64,000 bases of DNA, taken from assembly GCF_003330725.1 (NCBI RefSeq), contig NZ_CP030840.1:1426001-1490000 (forward strand), written 5' to 3'. Each line of letters begins with the position of its first letter. The stretch's first letter is position 1. This document shows positions 33,999 to 43,800 of the stretch, piece after piece. The notes below the pieces were generated by a model that was not told where the DNA came from, did no database searches, and saw nothing but the letters and a program-made list of their open reading frames with translations. The translations under genes were made by a program, and so were the position numbers. The stretch comes from Acidisarcina polymorpha. GTDB lineage: Bacteria; Acidobacteriota; Terriglobia; Terriglobales; Acidobacteriaceae.

Positions 33999-34163
33999 GG
34001 ATCCCAATACGGCTACGCTAGGTAATCCGTTCCCCAACGAAACGGCGCTTCTTCTTGCTCTTGTGAGATTGCGGAAGGCATGAGTTTTGAGAAACGCCGT
34101 TCCGTCAGAAGTGATCTCGCTGAGCAACGCCGAACTCCCATTCTCTTTTGACGGCACGTACAC

Positions 34164-34682
34164 TCAGATTGCTGTCCCGGGACAATATGCGTGCAATTTC
34201 ACCCACATAAAAACCCCGATTACATTGTAGGTACCTGTATCAATAGCTCCACTTACGCAATAGAGGGCGGTTGTTGGAACACCCACGTTGTAGCACATCA
34301 ATCGGAAGCAGTCGCTCTATGAATAGCTGGTAGTAGGTCAGTGTGAATAAACAGGGGGTGTGTGTCAACTTCCGCACTGAAATCCTCTTGAATTAGTGGA
34401 GGATGCCATCCCTTCAGATGTTTTCCTCCCTGTCCTAAAGTATCGGTGCACACTCAACACTTCATTTCGCTTCAAACTTACAAATCCTATGTCGTGCACG
34501 GACCACTCGAAAGCCTTGGCGTTACAAAGATCTAGCCGGTTCAATTCTCTTCCTTAACAAGGACCAGTCGTCAACTTGGGAACTCGTCTAACCACTCGAC
34601 TCCAAGAAATTTAGGTTAGTGATGGTTGGTGAAAGTCAGCGTTCCTTGCACACAACGAGACACGTCCAGGGAACGGGCTTAA
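34164..34682. other. Gap without a recognisable gene
   Basis: About 520 rather AT-rich bases with no frame longer than 60 codons and no matching family. No RNA gene structure or terminator is evident. It separates scrap DNA from the SDR/HxlR pair. Confidence 0.5.
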
Positions 34683-35492
34683 CTATTTCAACCCGTATCG
34701 TGTGGCGGGCTTGCCACTTTCGAACACAGCTTGCAGCAGTGCACCAGCAGCAGCCTCGAGGTTGCGTAGCAATGTCTCGTCTTGAAGCGAGGGAACCGTG
34801 ATCAACTCGCCGCGATCAAGGCCGGAGAGAGCCGCATCCACGCAATCCTCGGTGGTCATAACAGTAGCCGGATCAATAGTATCGAGAGAGACGCCAGCGA
34901 CATCCCAACCTTCGGACACTACGGCGCCCGGCAGAACCAGTTGAACCCGAACGTTAGTGCCCTCTACGTGCTGTTGAAGTATCTGCGTGAACTGAAGTAC
35001 GTAGGCCTTTGTTGGACCGTATACGGGGATCCAGGCGATAGGAGCTACTCCAGCGCCGGAGCCGATATTGATGATCGTGCCATTCCCGCGCAGCGTGAAG
35101 CGTTCCAGAGCCGCCTTCGAGAGTGCCGTGAGCGCAATGACATTGAGGGCGATCATGTTGGCCATGACTTCCGACCCCGTTTCCGTCAGCGGTTTCGCCA
35201 ACGAGTAGCCCGCGTTGTTCACCAGCACAGAGATGGATTCATCGCTGACTATCTTCTCAATCGTCGCAGAGAGGCCGGCGGGTTGGCTGAGATCTGCGAC
35301 GAGCACTTCCGCCCGGATGGAGAAACGCTCCTGGAGGTCGGCCGCGATCTGCTGTAGACGGTCGGTGCGACGTGCTACGAGAACAAGATCGTAGCCACGT
35401 GCCGCCAACCGGTCGGCATACACCTTCCCGATTCCTGAGGAAGCGCCGGTGACGATAGCAGTCCCAAGGCTGCTGGAATTCGATTCGCTCAA
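34683..35492 (-). CDS. SDR-family NAD(P)-dependent oxidoreductase
   Basis: The start TTG 35492 has AAGGAG 7 bases upstream; an ATG at 35531 in frame has none. The 269-residue product has TAIVTGASSGIGKVYADRLA, NNAGYS, NIGSGAG, YGPTKAYVLQFTQ with catalytic Tyr and Lys, and a long C-terminal helix region as in DltE-like SDRs. It is divergent from an HxlR regulator, sharing a 115-bp promoter region with a palindromic site. This layout is common: HxlR controls the SDR in response to electrophiles or quinones. The substrate is unknown. Confidence 0.9.
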   Translation of the reverse strand: MSESNSSSLGTAIVTGASSGIGKVYADRLAARGYDLVLVARRTDRLQQIAADLQERFSIRAEVLVADLSQPAGLSATIEKIVSDESISVLVNNAGYSLAKPLTETGSEVMANMIALNVIALTALSKAALERFTLRGNGTIINIGSGAGVAPIAWIPVYGPTKAYVLQFTQILQQHVEGTNVRVQLVLPGAVVSEGWDVAGVSLDTIDPATVMTTEDCVDAALSGLDRGELITVPSLQDETLLRNLEAAAGALLQAVFESGKPATRYGLK

Positions 35493-35540
35493 TGTTTCTC
35501 CTTGATGTTGCGCGTCCCGACAGGACGCCATGTAACGAAT

Positions 35541-35557
35541 GGTATATAACCTATACC
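35541..35557. promoter_or_regulatory. Inverted repeat between the SDR and HxlR genes
   Basis: GGTATA (35541-35546), 5-base spacer, TATACC (35552-35557): a perfect dyad in the divergent promoter region, 51 bases from the HxlR start and 49 from the SDR start. Its size fits an HxlR-family operator. The role is inferred. Confidence 0.55.
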
Positions 35558-35607
35558 TGGTGTCAATTAGGCACTTTTGCTAGCCTAGGTTTACTGGAGG
35601 AAACTCA

Positions 35608-36027
35608 TTGGAGACAAAAGAAACAGAGATAATGGCGACGCTCCCGGCAGTGCGCCCAATTCTTGAGCAGATCGCGAATAAATGGGCAATCCTGGTCCTT
35701 ACCTTCGTCTGCGATAAACCTCAGCGCTTTAACGTGATTAAGCGTCGTCTGGATGGGATTACCCAGAAGGCTCTCACGGAGACTCTGCGCCGACTTGAGA
35801 GGAACGGGCTTGTTGCGCGACGAGTCATTCCGGTTTCGCCGGTTGCGGTGGAGTATTCCATCACAAAGCTCGGGCGGACACTACAAGATCCCTTCGCGGC
35901 GCTTTACGACTGGTCGGTGACTCACCAGTCGGAGATCGAGAAAGCCCAGTCACAATTCGACGCGTTCGCCACAGCCAGCAAGGGGTGCGGAAACCTTGAA
36001 GGCAACTTCGAAGGACCGACCGCCTGA
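35608..36027 (+). CDS. HxlR-family transcriptional regulator
   Basis: A 139-residue winged-helix protein starting at TTG 35608 with GGAGG 7 bases upstream. ILEQIANKWAILVLTFVCDK, RFNVIKRRLDGITQKALTET, LRRLERNGLVARRVIPVSPV and AVEYSITKLGRTLQDP are the HxlR core. It lacks the N-terminal Cys seen in the redox-sensing members (HypR, YodB), so its signal may not be thiol-based. It most likely represses the divergent SDR. Confidence 0.92.
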   Translation: METKETEIMATLPAVRPILEQIANKWAILVLTFVCDKPQRFNVIKRRLDGITQKALTETLRRLERNGLVARRVIPVSPVAVEYSITKLGRTLQDPFAALYDWSVTHQSEIEKAQSQFDAFATASKGCGNLEGNFEGPTA

Positions 36028-36288
36028 GCTGCCCGGATCGATGAACATCGCTCGGCTTCCCGCTTCGAATGCGCCATGATCTTAGGAAATTGTTCGAGAA
36101 GACGTGCCATGTGATTCATCTGCTTTCATATCGTTCATGATGTAAAGAATGGGTATCCCGTAACGGGAGGCATCAGAAACTGGTAGTCAGGGATCGGCAT
36201 TTTGTAATGGTCGCAGGTTTAAGGCAGATAATGCACGACTGTACAAAGCTTGCGAAGGCGTGGAAAGAACGAAACGCCTAAGGCCGCA

Positions 36289-36615
36289 TCACCCTTCGTA
36301 CGCGGCCTGCTCTGTGAACCACTTCGCATAGGGCGTATTGCGGGCCATGTGCCGATTCCAGTCCTGCGCTCCGTCCGTCCACCAGACTGCGCCGCGTTCG
36401 CCAAGTGCCTGCTTCGCTTGGTCTATCCTCTGCCGGGCTAGTTCCCTGCCCTCGGTGTCGCCATCCCGCATGGCGCGTCTCTTGTCGCGGCGGGCATCCA
36501 TTAATTCGCGGGTTAGCTGCGCTCGCCGTTCGGCTGTCAGGTTCGGGTTGGAGCAGCGCCAGAGCCGGCGCCCCACCACGAAATAGCGGCCGTCCGGGGT
36601 GACCGGATATCTCAT
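36289..36615 (-). CDS. Conserved hypothetical protein, proteobacterial type
   Basis: ATG 36615 overlaps the stop of the upstream SRAP fragment (ATGA). The 108-residue product reads MRYPVTPDGRYFVVGRRLWR, CSNPNLTAERRAQLTRELMD, ARRDKRRAMRDGDTEGRELA, then ALGERGAVWWTDGAQDWNRH. Similar small proteins are common in Proteobacteria, where I recall them as unassigned; the function is unknown. Together with the SRAP fragment it looks like a transferred two-gene unit. Intact length and motifs suggest the gene itself is not broken. Confidence 0.7.
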   Translation of the reverse strand: MRYPVTPDGRYFVVGRRLWRCSNPNLTAERRAQLTRELMDARRDKRRAMRDGDTEGRELARQRIDQAKQALGERGAVWWTDGAQDWNRHMARNTPYAKWFTEQAAYEG

Positions 36616-36850
36616 GCGCTGTTCAGCATCTCCGGCACGTTGTTGCGCGGATTGCCGACCATCGGATTGCAGGCCTTCGCCAGCATGGCGTCGGCTTCGT
36701 AGGCCGCAGCAGATCGACCGGCGAGCGGTTCGTTTCGCCGCAATCAAGCCAACGGTCATAGTCCCGTTCGTGCAGGATGACCGGCATGCGGCTGTGCAAT
36801 TCCGCCGTCAGCTCGTTCGGCTCCGTCGATATCGGTGGAGGAGAACTCTT
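36612..36850 (-). pseudogene. SRAP (YedK/HMCES-like) C-terminal fragment
   Basis: The minus strand gives ISTEPNELTAELHSRMPVIL, HERDYDRWLDCGETNRSPVD, LLRP, then in another frame AYEADAMLAKACNPMVGNPR, NNVPEMLNSA stop. This is the C-terminal third of SOS-response-associated peptidases, which crosslink to abasic sites; HSRMPVIL contains the conserved catalytic His region. The N-terminal catalytic Cys 2 part is absent and a frameshift is present. The stop overlaps the next gene's ATG. Confidence 0.72.
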
Positions 36851-36975
36851 CATCACACCTCGAGGCGAACATCGTAGCCTAAATGTCTCACAAAGGGTCC
36901 TTTTCGCCCCATGGGTTTTGAACAAGATGGCACGGTCCGACTAAAATCGCGCACAGGAGTAATAGACCTTTCAAC

Positions 36976-37398
36976 ATGACAGCAGAAAACAAAGTCGTAA
37001 TGCGCCGTTTCGTAGAGTTCATCAACACCGGCAGCGAGGAACTTGCCCAAGAACTTATTTCGCCGGATGCGGTGTTCCATGTGCCGGGACGTCCCGAACC
37101 AATGCGCGGCCCGGCTGGCTACCTTGCAGTTATCGGAATGATGCGGAGCGGCTTCCCCGATATTCAATGGACGCTTGAAGAGATGATTTCCGAAAACGAC
37201 AAAGTGGCCGCACGCTTTACCATGCGGGGCACGCATCACGGCAGTTTCTTCGGTGTGCCACCAACCGGGAAAACGATTGCGGTTCAGGCGATGAATTTCT
37301 ATCGACTGTCAGGGGGCCAACTCGTCGAGGAACGTGGTCAGCCAGATTTACTTGGATTGCTCATGCAGATCGGCGCAGTGCCACCACCTGGAGCCTAG
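36976..37398 (+). CDS. SnoaL-like/ester cyclase family protein
   Basis: A 140-residue single-domain NTF2-fold protein: NKVVMRRFVEFINTGSEELA, PDAVFHVPGRPEPMRGPAGY, VAARFTMRGTHHGSFFGVPP, TGKTIAVQAMNFYRLSGGQL, VEERGQPDLLGLLMQIG. This is the SnoaL-like polyketide cyclase/ester cyclase family, whose many bacterial members lack assigned substrates. It has no signal peptide and stands alone between a pseudogene and DoxX. Confidence 0.85.
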   Translation: MTAENKVVMRRFVEFINTGSEELAQELISPDAVFHVPGRPEPMRGPAGYLAVIGMMRSGFPDIQWTLEEMISENDKVAARFTMRGTHHGSFFGVPPTGKTIAVQAMNFYRLSGGQLVEERGQPDLLGLLMQIGAVPPPGA

Positions 37399-37621
37399 TC
37401 TCGAAAAGGATAAGTTTTGACCCACGACTTCCCTGCCTTGTTTTCAGTGGCTTGCACGGGTCGAAAGCCGGAGCCCGGGGCGCTGATGTTCCCTTGACGT
37501 CTCAAAAGAGTCCTTTGCGAGTATGGTGGCCGAGTTTCCCAATAGCTGACTTTCGGGGAACGTTGGTCCGAAAGGTTGACGGAAGCCTTACTTCGCTTAG
37601 CACCGAAGCCCAGGAGCGGCT

Positions 37622-38008
37622 TTAACTGATCTCCGGTGCCGCAATGAACAGCCCGCGGAAACTGGACCGGTAAGCCCAGATCAGAAAAATCTCCAGCCCG
37701 GTACACACTAGTCCCGTAATGATGCCCCGCACTTGAAACAGGATGTGGAATAGCAGGATATTTACCAAGATCGGCCCCAGCAGCACCAGCCCGATCGGAA
37801 CAAAACGGCCCACCAGCAGAAGTAATCCGCCGATCAGCATGAGCAGCGCCACAAATACGGTGTAGTTGTGCGCCACCATCAGGGTCAGGAAAGTCGTAGC
37901 ATCGGCCGGCATTCCGCCCATTTTGCCGAGCTTCAGAATACTAACCACACCCGAGGCGGCAAAGACGAATCCGAGCAGGATGCGGGCGATCAGAATGGCA
38001 ATCTTCAT
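37622..38008 (-). CDS. DoxX-family membrane protein
   Basis: The start ATG 38008 has GGGAGC upstream; a longer frame to 38101 is not protein-like. The 128-residue product (MKIAILIARILLGFVFAASG, VVSILKLGKMGGMPADATTF) has four hydrophobic helices typical of DoxX. Such proteins are membrane components of uncertain role (oxidative stress complexes in mycobacteria). It stands alone. An ADOP permease tail fragment lies upstream on the other strand. Confidence 0.82.
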   Translation of the reverse strand: MKIAILIARILLGFVFAASGVVSILKLGKMGGMPADATTFLTLMVAHNYTVFVALLMLIGGLLLLVGRFVPIGLVLLGPILVNILLFHILFQVRGIITGLVCTGLEIFLIWAYRSSFRGLFIAAPEIS

Positions 38009-38109
38009 GGCGCAGCTCCCAAGGAACACGAATGAGATGCGATGAGAATACCCGAAGTAGGTCATTTCCGTCCGCGTCACAACGGCAAATCCGGCCATCA
38101 ACTAAGGCT

Positions 38110-38329
38110 TCGTAAACGGGTTCTCTGGCGGGCGTCGTCGTTGGACTCATAGGCGCGCTCGGACTGACACGTATGATGAGCAGTCTGCGGTTCCAGTGTG
38201 ACGCCCACCGATCCGTTCACATTTTTCTCTGTGCTGGCGCTGCTAATCTTAGTCGCGCTGTCCGCGTGCCTTTTCCCTGCGGGTCGAGCCATGCGTATCG
38301 ACCCCATGGTTGCGCTGCGAACAGAGTAG
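38110..38329 (+). pseudogene. C-terminal fragment of an ADOP/MacB-like permease
   Basis: The plus strand reads LAGVVVGLIGALGLTRMMSS, LRF, then after a one-base shift VTPTDPFTFFSVLALLILVA, LSACLFPAGRAMRIDPMVAL, RTE stop. This is the closing helix and PARRAM.IDPM.ALR.E tail of acidobacterial FtsX/MacB-like permeases. Everything upstream of the last two helices is absent. Confidence 0.75.
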
Positions 38330-38584
38330 CCGCTGATATATCCGTGGAACATCGATGCGACTACTGGCGATGCAGTGTCAACTCGCCAGTCGCGGGGACT
38401 TGTTGCGGAAGCCCGCCAACACTCGGATATGTTATGGAAGTTTGCAATGACGCCAACAGCCCAACTCACGTTTCAGACACCGGTTTCCGTCGAATCGCGC
38501 ATTGACGATTTTGCAAAGATCGAATCTCCCATCTCCGTGTTGAAATCCAACCAAGTGTGTTTGGCCTGCCCGTTTGCTTTCGAC

Positions 38585-41310
38585 TTACTCGCCCCTCAAC
38601 GCTGTGGCGGCATCAATGGAAGCAGCACGCCGTGCTGGAATAATTCCGGCGACGCACGTTGCCATTGTCAAGGCAACAATGGCTTCGGTCATCACCCGGG
38701 CATCGGCACTGGTAATTTCGTAGAGTTGAGACTTGACGAATCGTACACTGAGCAGGGCCACTGGAATCCCAATGGCCAGCCCTAGCGCGGTTTGAACGAT
38801 AGCTCCGCGCATCACCATCCCGACCACGCCTTTACGCTCCGCGCCGAGAGCCATGCGGATGCCGATCTCCGGTGTCCGCCGCTCGACCGAATAGGCGGTG
38901 ACGCCGTAAAGACCAATGGTGGCCAGCAACAGCGCCAATGCGCCAAACAGCATGGTCAGTCGCGCGATCAATCGCTGTTGTGTGAACTGTATTGCGATTT
39001 GTTCGCTAAATGTTTGAAACTGAACCACGGTCAGATTTGGGTTGATGCCGGCAGTATCTTACTTGCAATTCTCTCCATGCCATCGATGGGCTGCGCGGTC
39101 TCAAGCACTATAGTTCCTGCATAAAGCGATATGTCTCTTTCGATCGGAGATTTATCACTTGCGGGTCGCTGCATCATGGGCACGAAATACATGGGGTCGT
39201 CTTTCAAATGAACATCTGTGTAAACGGTATTGTCCACCACCCCTACAATCTCGAAATCACCGGGCGAATCAGGGAAGCCGATTCGCTGCCCTATCGGATT
39301 CTTCCCGCCAAAAAACTTCTGTTGAAAGGCCTGATTCACCACGGCCACTGAGGGAGCGTTCGACGTGTCCCGCGGATCGAACCCACGCCCCATCACGACC
39401 TTCGTGCCGACGGAGTTGAAGTAGTCCGCGTTGGCCCTTACAAACCCGGCTAGGCCCTTTGCTCCAGGATCTCTCTGAACCATGATGTAGTTGCTCCAGC
39501 GGTTATCTTCCATCGGAGCATAAGTGGAGATGCCAACTTTGACGACGCCCGGCACCGCGTGAAACCGATCTTCGATGGTCCGATAAAGGGCCTCCAACTG
39601 TATCCCCGAGTAGCCTGCGGCCTGGGGATTGATGTGCACGATATAGCGGTTGCGAGCATCGAGCCTCAAGTCAGTATTCTGAAGTTTGCCCAGGCTCTGT
39701 GAAAATAATCCCGCGCCCACCAGCAGCACTAGAGACAACGCGGCCTGCAGAACCACCAGCGTCCGCTGAAGCAGGGATGTTCCGGATACGGTGGTACGGG
39801 TACCGCTGCGCAAGGCATCCGCGGGCCTGGCCTGTGCCGAGATCCATGCAGGAGCCACGCCGAACAGGATGCCCGTCAACACCGAAAGCGCAAACGCAAA
39901 ACCAATCACAGCGAGCGACGGTGTGGCCTCAATGGGGACATTCTGCGCGCCAGGAAATGCGAGCACAAGCAGCATGCGCGAACCTCCGTATGCAAGAGCC
40001 AAACCCAGGAGGCCACCCAAGGACGCCAGCAAGATGCTCTCCGTCAAAAGCTGGCGAACGATCCTTCCGCGCATTGCCCCCAACGCCAACCGAACCGACA
40101 TTTCCGTCCGCCTTCCCATGCCCCTCACCAGCAGAAGGTTGGCGATGTTGGCGCAGGCAATCAGCAGTACCACCCCGGCAATCCACATCAGCAGATGGAG
40201 TTGAAACCCGTAGCCTTCTTGCATCGTCTGGATACCTTCACCGCCCGGCGTCAGAGTCGCATGGACCCTTGCCAAAAAACTCTTGCCGTTCACAGTGGAG
40301 AAATCGCGTTGCATTGCAAACGCCTGCCGCAAGACTGCATTCACCTTTTCCTGAAGCAGGGCCGGCGGAACTTCCGGTTTGACGCGCCCGATAATGTAGA
40401 GCCAGTTCGTCTCCGGGTCATTGACGTAAGAGGCATTTGCCAACGAGGCCATCGTCTGAATCGGCAGGTAGAAGTCCGGAGGTGTGACTGCCATCCGGTC
40501 GCCGAAAAACCCTCGCGGCGCCACTCCGACCACCGTCAGCGGTTTGGTATTCACCCAGAAAGTACTACCGACGATCGCGGTATCTCCGTTGAATTCATGT
40601 TGCCACGTTTCATAACTCATGACCGCGGTAGCCGGCGCGCCAGGCAGGTCGTCCGCATCAATGAGCAATCGTCCCGCTCCGGGGCGCAGCCCAAATGTCG
40701 CGAAGTAATTTCCCGACACAAACTCGGCCGTCACCGAACGGGCTTCATTCTGCGCGCCATCTCGCCGCGCTATGACGGGTCGGTAGGCCCACCCGGCCTG
40801 CATCGCGGCCAACTCTTCGAATTCAGGCAAACTCTGCTTGAGACGCACGTATGTGTCGGTTGAGAAGTTCGAGTAGGCCCCTTCTTCTCTAGTGCCGTTG
40901 CGGCCGACACAGCAGTCGTGGCTGTTATCGCCTAGACGCACGAGCCGCTTTGGATCGGACACAGGCAAATTCTTCAGGAGAACCGCGTTCACGAGCGAGA
41001 AGATCGCCGCGTTGGCCCCAATGCCCAGAGCCAGCGTGAGCAGAACCGTCGTCGTGAATGCCGGCGTTCTCCTTAACTGGCGCAACGCAAAGCGCAAGTC
41101 CTGCGCCAGCCGCTCCAGGCGCAGCCATCCCCAGCGCTCGCGCGTCACATCCGCAACCAACGGAACATTCCCGAACTCGCGAACTGCGGCTCTCCTCGCG
41201 TCAACGGGTGACTCCCCGCGAGCCACTCTGTCTGCAGTCGCCATCCTGAGGTGGCTCTCAATCTCTTCCCTAAGTTCCGTTTTGCGGCGAAGGATCTCAA
41301 GCATCTTCAT
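38585..41310 (-). pseudogene. ADOP (MacB/FtsX-like) duplicated permease with one frameshift
   Basis: Two adjacent minus-strand frames make one protein of about 907 residues. Part 1 (41310 to about 39050): an N-terminal cytoplasmic segment (MKMLEILRRKTELREEIESH), AVREFGNVPLVADVTRERWG, first helix TTTVLLTLALGIGANAAIFS, periplasmic MacB core domain, and central helices with LLIACANIANLLLVRGMGRR. Part 2 (about 39046 to 38585): INPNLTVVQFQTFSEQIAIQ, ATIGLYGVTAYSVERRTPEI, GIRMALGAERKGVV, final PARRAASIDAATAL. One base is gained or lost near 39048 in CTGCCGGCATC. It has no ATPase of its own, as usual for orphan ADOPs. Its ATG overlaps the PadR stop. Confidence 0.85.
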
Positions 41311-41666
41311 ACAACGCCTCGCCTGGAAGTCATGATTGCCTCGATGGTCGCGACCATCTTTTCCCAGCGCTCATAGTCGGAGGCCAACTGCTCTTTACCC
41401 AGCTTCGTGATCTTGTAGAACTTAGCTCGCTGATTGCTCTCGCTCTGTTTCCACTCGGCAGTGACCCAACCCTGCCGCTCCAACCGATGAAGAGCCGGAT
41501 ACAGAGATCCTGTTTCGACCTGCAATACCTCACCGGAAGTCACTCGAATTGCCTGGCTTATGCCGTAACCGTGCTGCGCTCCCCATTGCAGTGTTTTCAG
41601 GATCAGCATGTCCAATGTTCCCTGCAGGAGTTCAATTCGATTTTGATAGCTGCTTCTGGTCGCCAT
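41307..41666 (-). CDS. PadR-family regulator of the ADOP permease
   Basis: The start ATG 41666 (MATRSSYQNRIELLQGTLDM) is chosen because the longer frame to 41789 covers the operator and is not protein-like. The 119-residue product has LLQGTLDMLILKTLQWGAQH, GYGISQAI, GSLYPALHRLERQGWVTAEW, YKITKLGKEQLASDYERWEK: the short PadR type (PadR-s2) that accompanies ADOP permeases throughout Acidobacteriota. The ATGA overlap with the permease gives translational coupling, and a perfect palindrome 14 bases upstream is a likely self-operator. Confidence 0.92.
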   Translation of the reverse strand: MATRSSYQNRIELLQGTLDMLILKTLQWGAQHGYGISQAIRVTSGEVLQVETGSLYPALHRLERQGWVTAEWKQSESNQRAKFYKITKLGKEQLASDYERWEKMVATIEAIMTSRRGVV

Positions 41667-41679
41667 AGGCTGTAGAACC

Positions 41680-41697
41680 TCTACATCAAGATGTAGA
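41680..41697. promoter_or_regulatory. Palindromic operator upstream of the PadR/ADOP operon
   Basis: TCTACATC AA GATGTAGA: perfect 8-bp arms with a 2-base centre, 14 bases before the PadR ATG. PadR regulators of this class are known to bind short dyads of this kind over their own promoters. Assignment is by position and symmetry. Confidence 0.65.
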
Positions 41698-42195
41698 CAA
41701 TCTACCGCCTCCCATGTGGAAAGGCAAATTGACTCCTCACAAACGGAACCCGCACCTAAGAATGAGGATCGAGCGTCACATTGCGACAACAGGCAAATGC
41801 ACTTACTGAGTGACTCGGCGATAGTGCGTCAAATGAAGCGAAAGACTCAGGATCTGTTCGCGCTCGGCGCCCAGGGGAACGCGGATGGCGATTTCGGAAA
41901 CTCCGTCTCCACGTTATGGAAAAGACGGGGGGCAGAATCTCTTGCACATCTTTGTCCGGAGGACGGAAAGACTAAGAACCTCCTTGCGAAAGTAAGGAGC
42001 CGTCTCCTGCTAAAGCAGGATGGTTTTCGGTCTCCCATGAAGCTAGGCTCCAATCTGCAGCCGGTTATTCGGGCAGCAGATCGGACGCAGAGATTGATTC
42101 GAGGGGCATGGCCCATCATCTCGACGTTGAACTAAGTGAGCACACCTGCGTATAAGTTTTGGTAAGCCGAAAGACCTGGCTCTGTAAGGGACTAT
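41698..42195. other. Gap with promoter region, no convincing gene
   Basis: About 500 bases between divergent PadR and hydrolase genes. A 139-codon plus-strand frame (41716-42135) crosses it but its sequence is rich in Arg, Ser and Gln without a family match, and an antisense frame is equally unconvincing. Promoters for both neighbours must lie here. Confidence 0.45.
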
Positions 42196-43722
42196 ATGAC
42201 CGCACGGACAAACCGTCGTGACGTGATTCGGTGGATGCTCTCGGCGGTGATGGGCGGCATCACCGAGGCGAGGCTCAGTGCCAGCACCGCGCTCTTCGCT
42301 GGTGCGGAGTACCTGTCGAAGTTCGCACCGGTACGCAGGTGGATCCAGCAGGCGGTGGCGACCGGCGAGGCAACCGGGGTTGCGGTCGCAGTGGTTCACC
42401 GAGGACGCATCGTTTGGGAGGAGGGTTTTGGTTGGGCCAACCGGGAGGCGAGTCTGAGGGCTACGCCGCATACTCCGTTCGGCATGGCCTCGATCACCAA
42501 GCCGTTTACTACGACGACGCTCATGACTTTGGTTGCTGAAGGCAAGCTTCGCCTCGATGAGCCCGCTAACAAATACCTTGCAGAAAGCAAGATCTGCGGC
42601 AGGAACGGTGACGCGGACGCCGCGACTGTTCGTCTGCTGGGTTCGCACGCTAGCGGCCTTCCGGGTATATACGAATCCTACGACGCTGATGAAGCAAGCC
42701 TCGTTCCTACTTCGAACGCCCTGATTCATGCTTACGGCAGGCTCGCGTACCCACCTGCCACTTGTTATGAGTACAGCAACCTGGGATTTGCGGTCTTGAA
42801 CGGGATCGCTTCAGGCCTGACCCAGACGGAGCTTGGCGCACTCATGCATCGAAAGGTGATTGTCCCCCTTGGTCTCAATGACACCTTTTTCGGTAGGGAC
42901 TCCAAGAGATTGCGAAGCAGTGCGGCGCGATACGACGCGCACGGCGGTCTTATCCCGCATTACACAACATCGACGCCTGCTTCGGGTGAGTTGTATGCGA
43001 GCGCTCACGATCTTGCTCGCTTCGCACTCTTCAACATGCGTCAGCGTTCTTCAGGTCTAGCGGCGATTCTGAACGACGAACAAATTGACGAACTGCATCG
43101 GCCGGTCTTCACCGGGCCCACCGGGGTTGCGACCACCTTCGGCTGGTTTACGGGCCACACGGCCTCCGGTATTCCTTTCTTTTTCAAGAGCGGCGGCGAC
43201 CCGGGAGTCGCCAACAGGATGTGCTTTCTACCGTCGCACGACTTAGCCTGTGTGGCCATCACCAATCGATCCAACGGGTCGGAGCTGGCCTACAGCGTGT
43301 GTGATGAAGTGATCGCGAACTTCCTGCCAGACTGGCGCCGGCCAGAGGAAGATTGTGGCTTTCCGAGCAAACTCTTCGTCGCGACTCCGGCTTGGAGAGG
43401 GCGATGGCAGGGATGGCTTGAAAATGACGGCGCCAAGATGCCGGTTCAGCTGAACATCGAGTCAGAGGCATCCGCGTCTCTGGCCCTTGGAACGAACCGC
43501 GCCGAGATAATCACCGGGATGCGGGCTGAGGGCGAGGCGTTTACAGGCGTCTCCACCGGCCGAATCAACTCGCCTGACGCGATCAGGACGGCGGCCACTG
43601 CGCTACAAATCAAACTGCTTCCCTCGAACGGCCGGCTGGTTGGCCGGGTATTCGCCATTGCGGGCGATCCGAACATTAAGAATGTGAGGTTGCCTTACGT
43701 GCTGACGCTGCAGCGGAGCTGA
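42196..43722 (+). CDS. Tat-exported beta-lactamase-family serine hydrolase
   Basis: A 508-residue class C beta-lactamase/penicillin-binding-like esterase. The N-terminus NRRDVIRWMLSAVMGG has a twin-arginine motif. The catalytic SxxK is SITK in FGMASITKPFTTTTLMTL, the YxN is YSN in CYEYSNLGFAVLNGIA, and a late KSG-type motif is FFFKSGGDPG. Residues 390-508 form the lipocalin-like C-terminal domain often attached to these enzymes. Probable activity is periplasmic hydrolysis of esters, D-amino peptides or amides; the substrate is unknown. There is no operon partner. Confidence 0.9.
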   Translation: MTARTNRRDVIRWMLSAVMGGITEARLSASTALFAGAEYLSKFAPVRRWIQQAVATGEATGVAVAVVHRGRIVWEEGFGWANREASLRATPHTPFGMASITKPFTTTTLMTLVAEGKLRLDEPANKYLAESKICGRNGDADAATVRLLGSHASGLPGIYESYDADEASLVPTSNALIHAYGRLAYPPATCYEYSNLGFAVLNGIASGLTQTELGALMHRKVIVPLGLNDTFFGRDSKRLRSSAARYDAHGGLIPHYTTSTPASGELYASAHDLARFALFNMRQRSSGLAAILNDEQIDELHRPVFTGPTGVATTFGWFTGHTASGIPFFFKSGGDPGVANRMCFLPSHDLACVAITNRSNGSELAYSVCDEVIANFLPDWRRPEEDCGFPSKLFVATPAWRGRWQGWLENDGAKMPVQLNIESEASASLALGTNRAEIITGMRAEGEAFTGVSTGRINSPDAIRTAATALQIKLLPSNGRLVGRVFAIAGDPNIKNVRLPYVLTLQRS

Positions 43723-43800
43723 GACGTTGATGAGTTCCGCTGCACGCCTGCTTCACTCGGAATGACGGGGTGGTTGTCTCGCGATTTCGGATTCCGCACC

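Noticed and set aside
41716-42135. 139-codon plus-strand frame between PadR and the serine hydrolase
   Set aside because: No recognisable motif, poor start context, and it overlaps the divergent promoter region; treated as non-coding.
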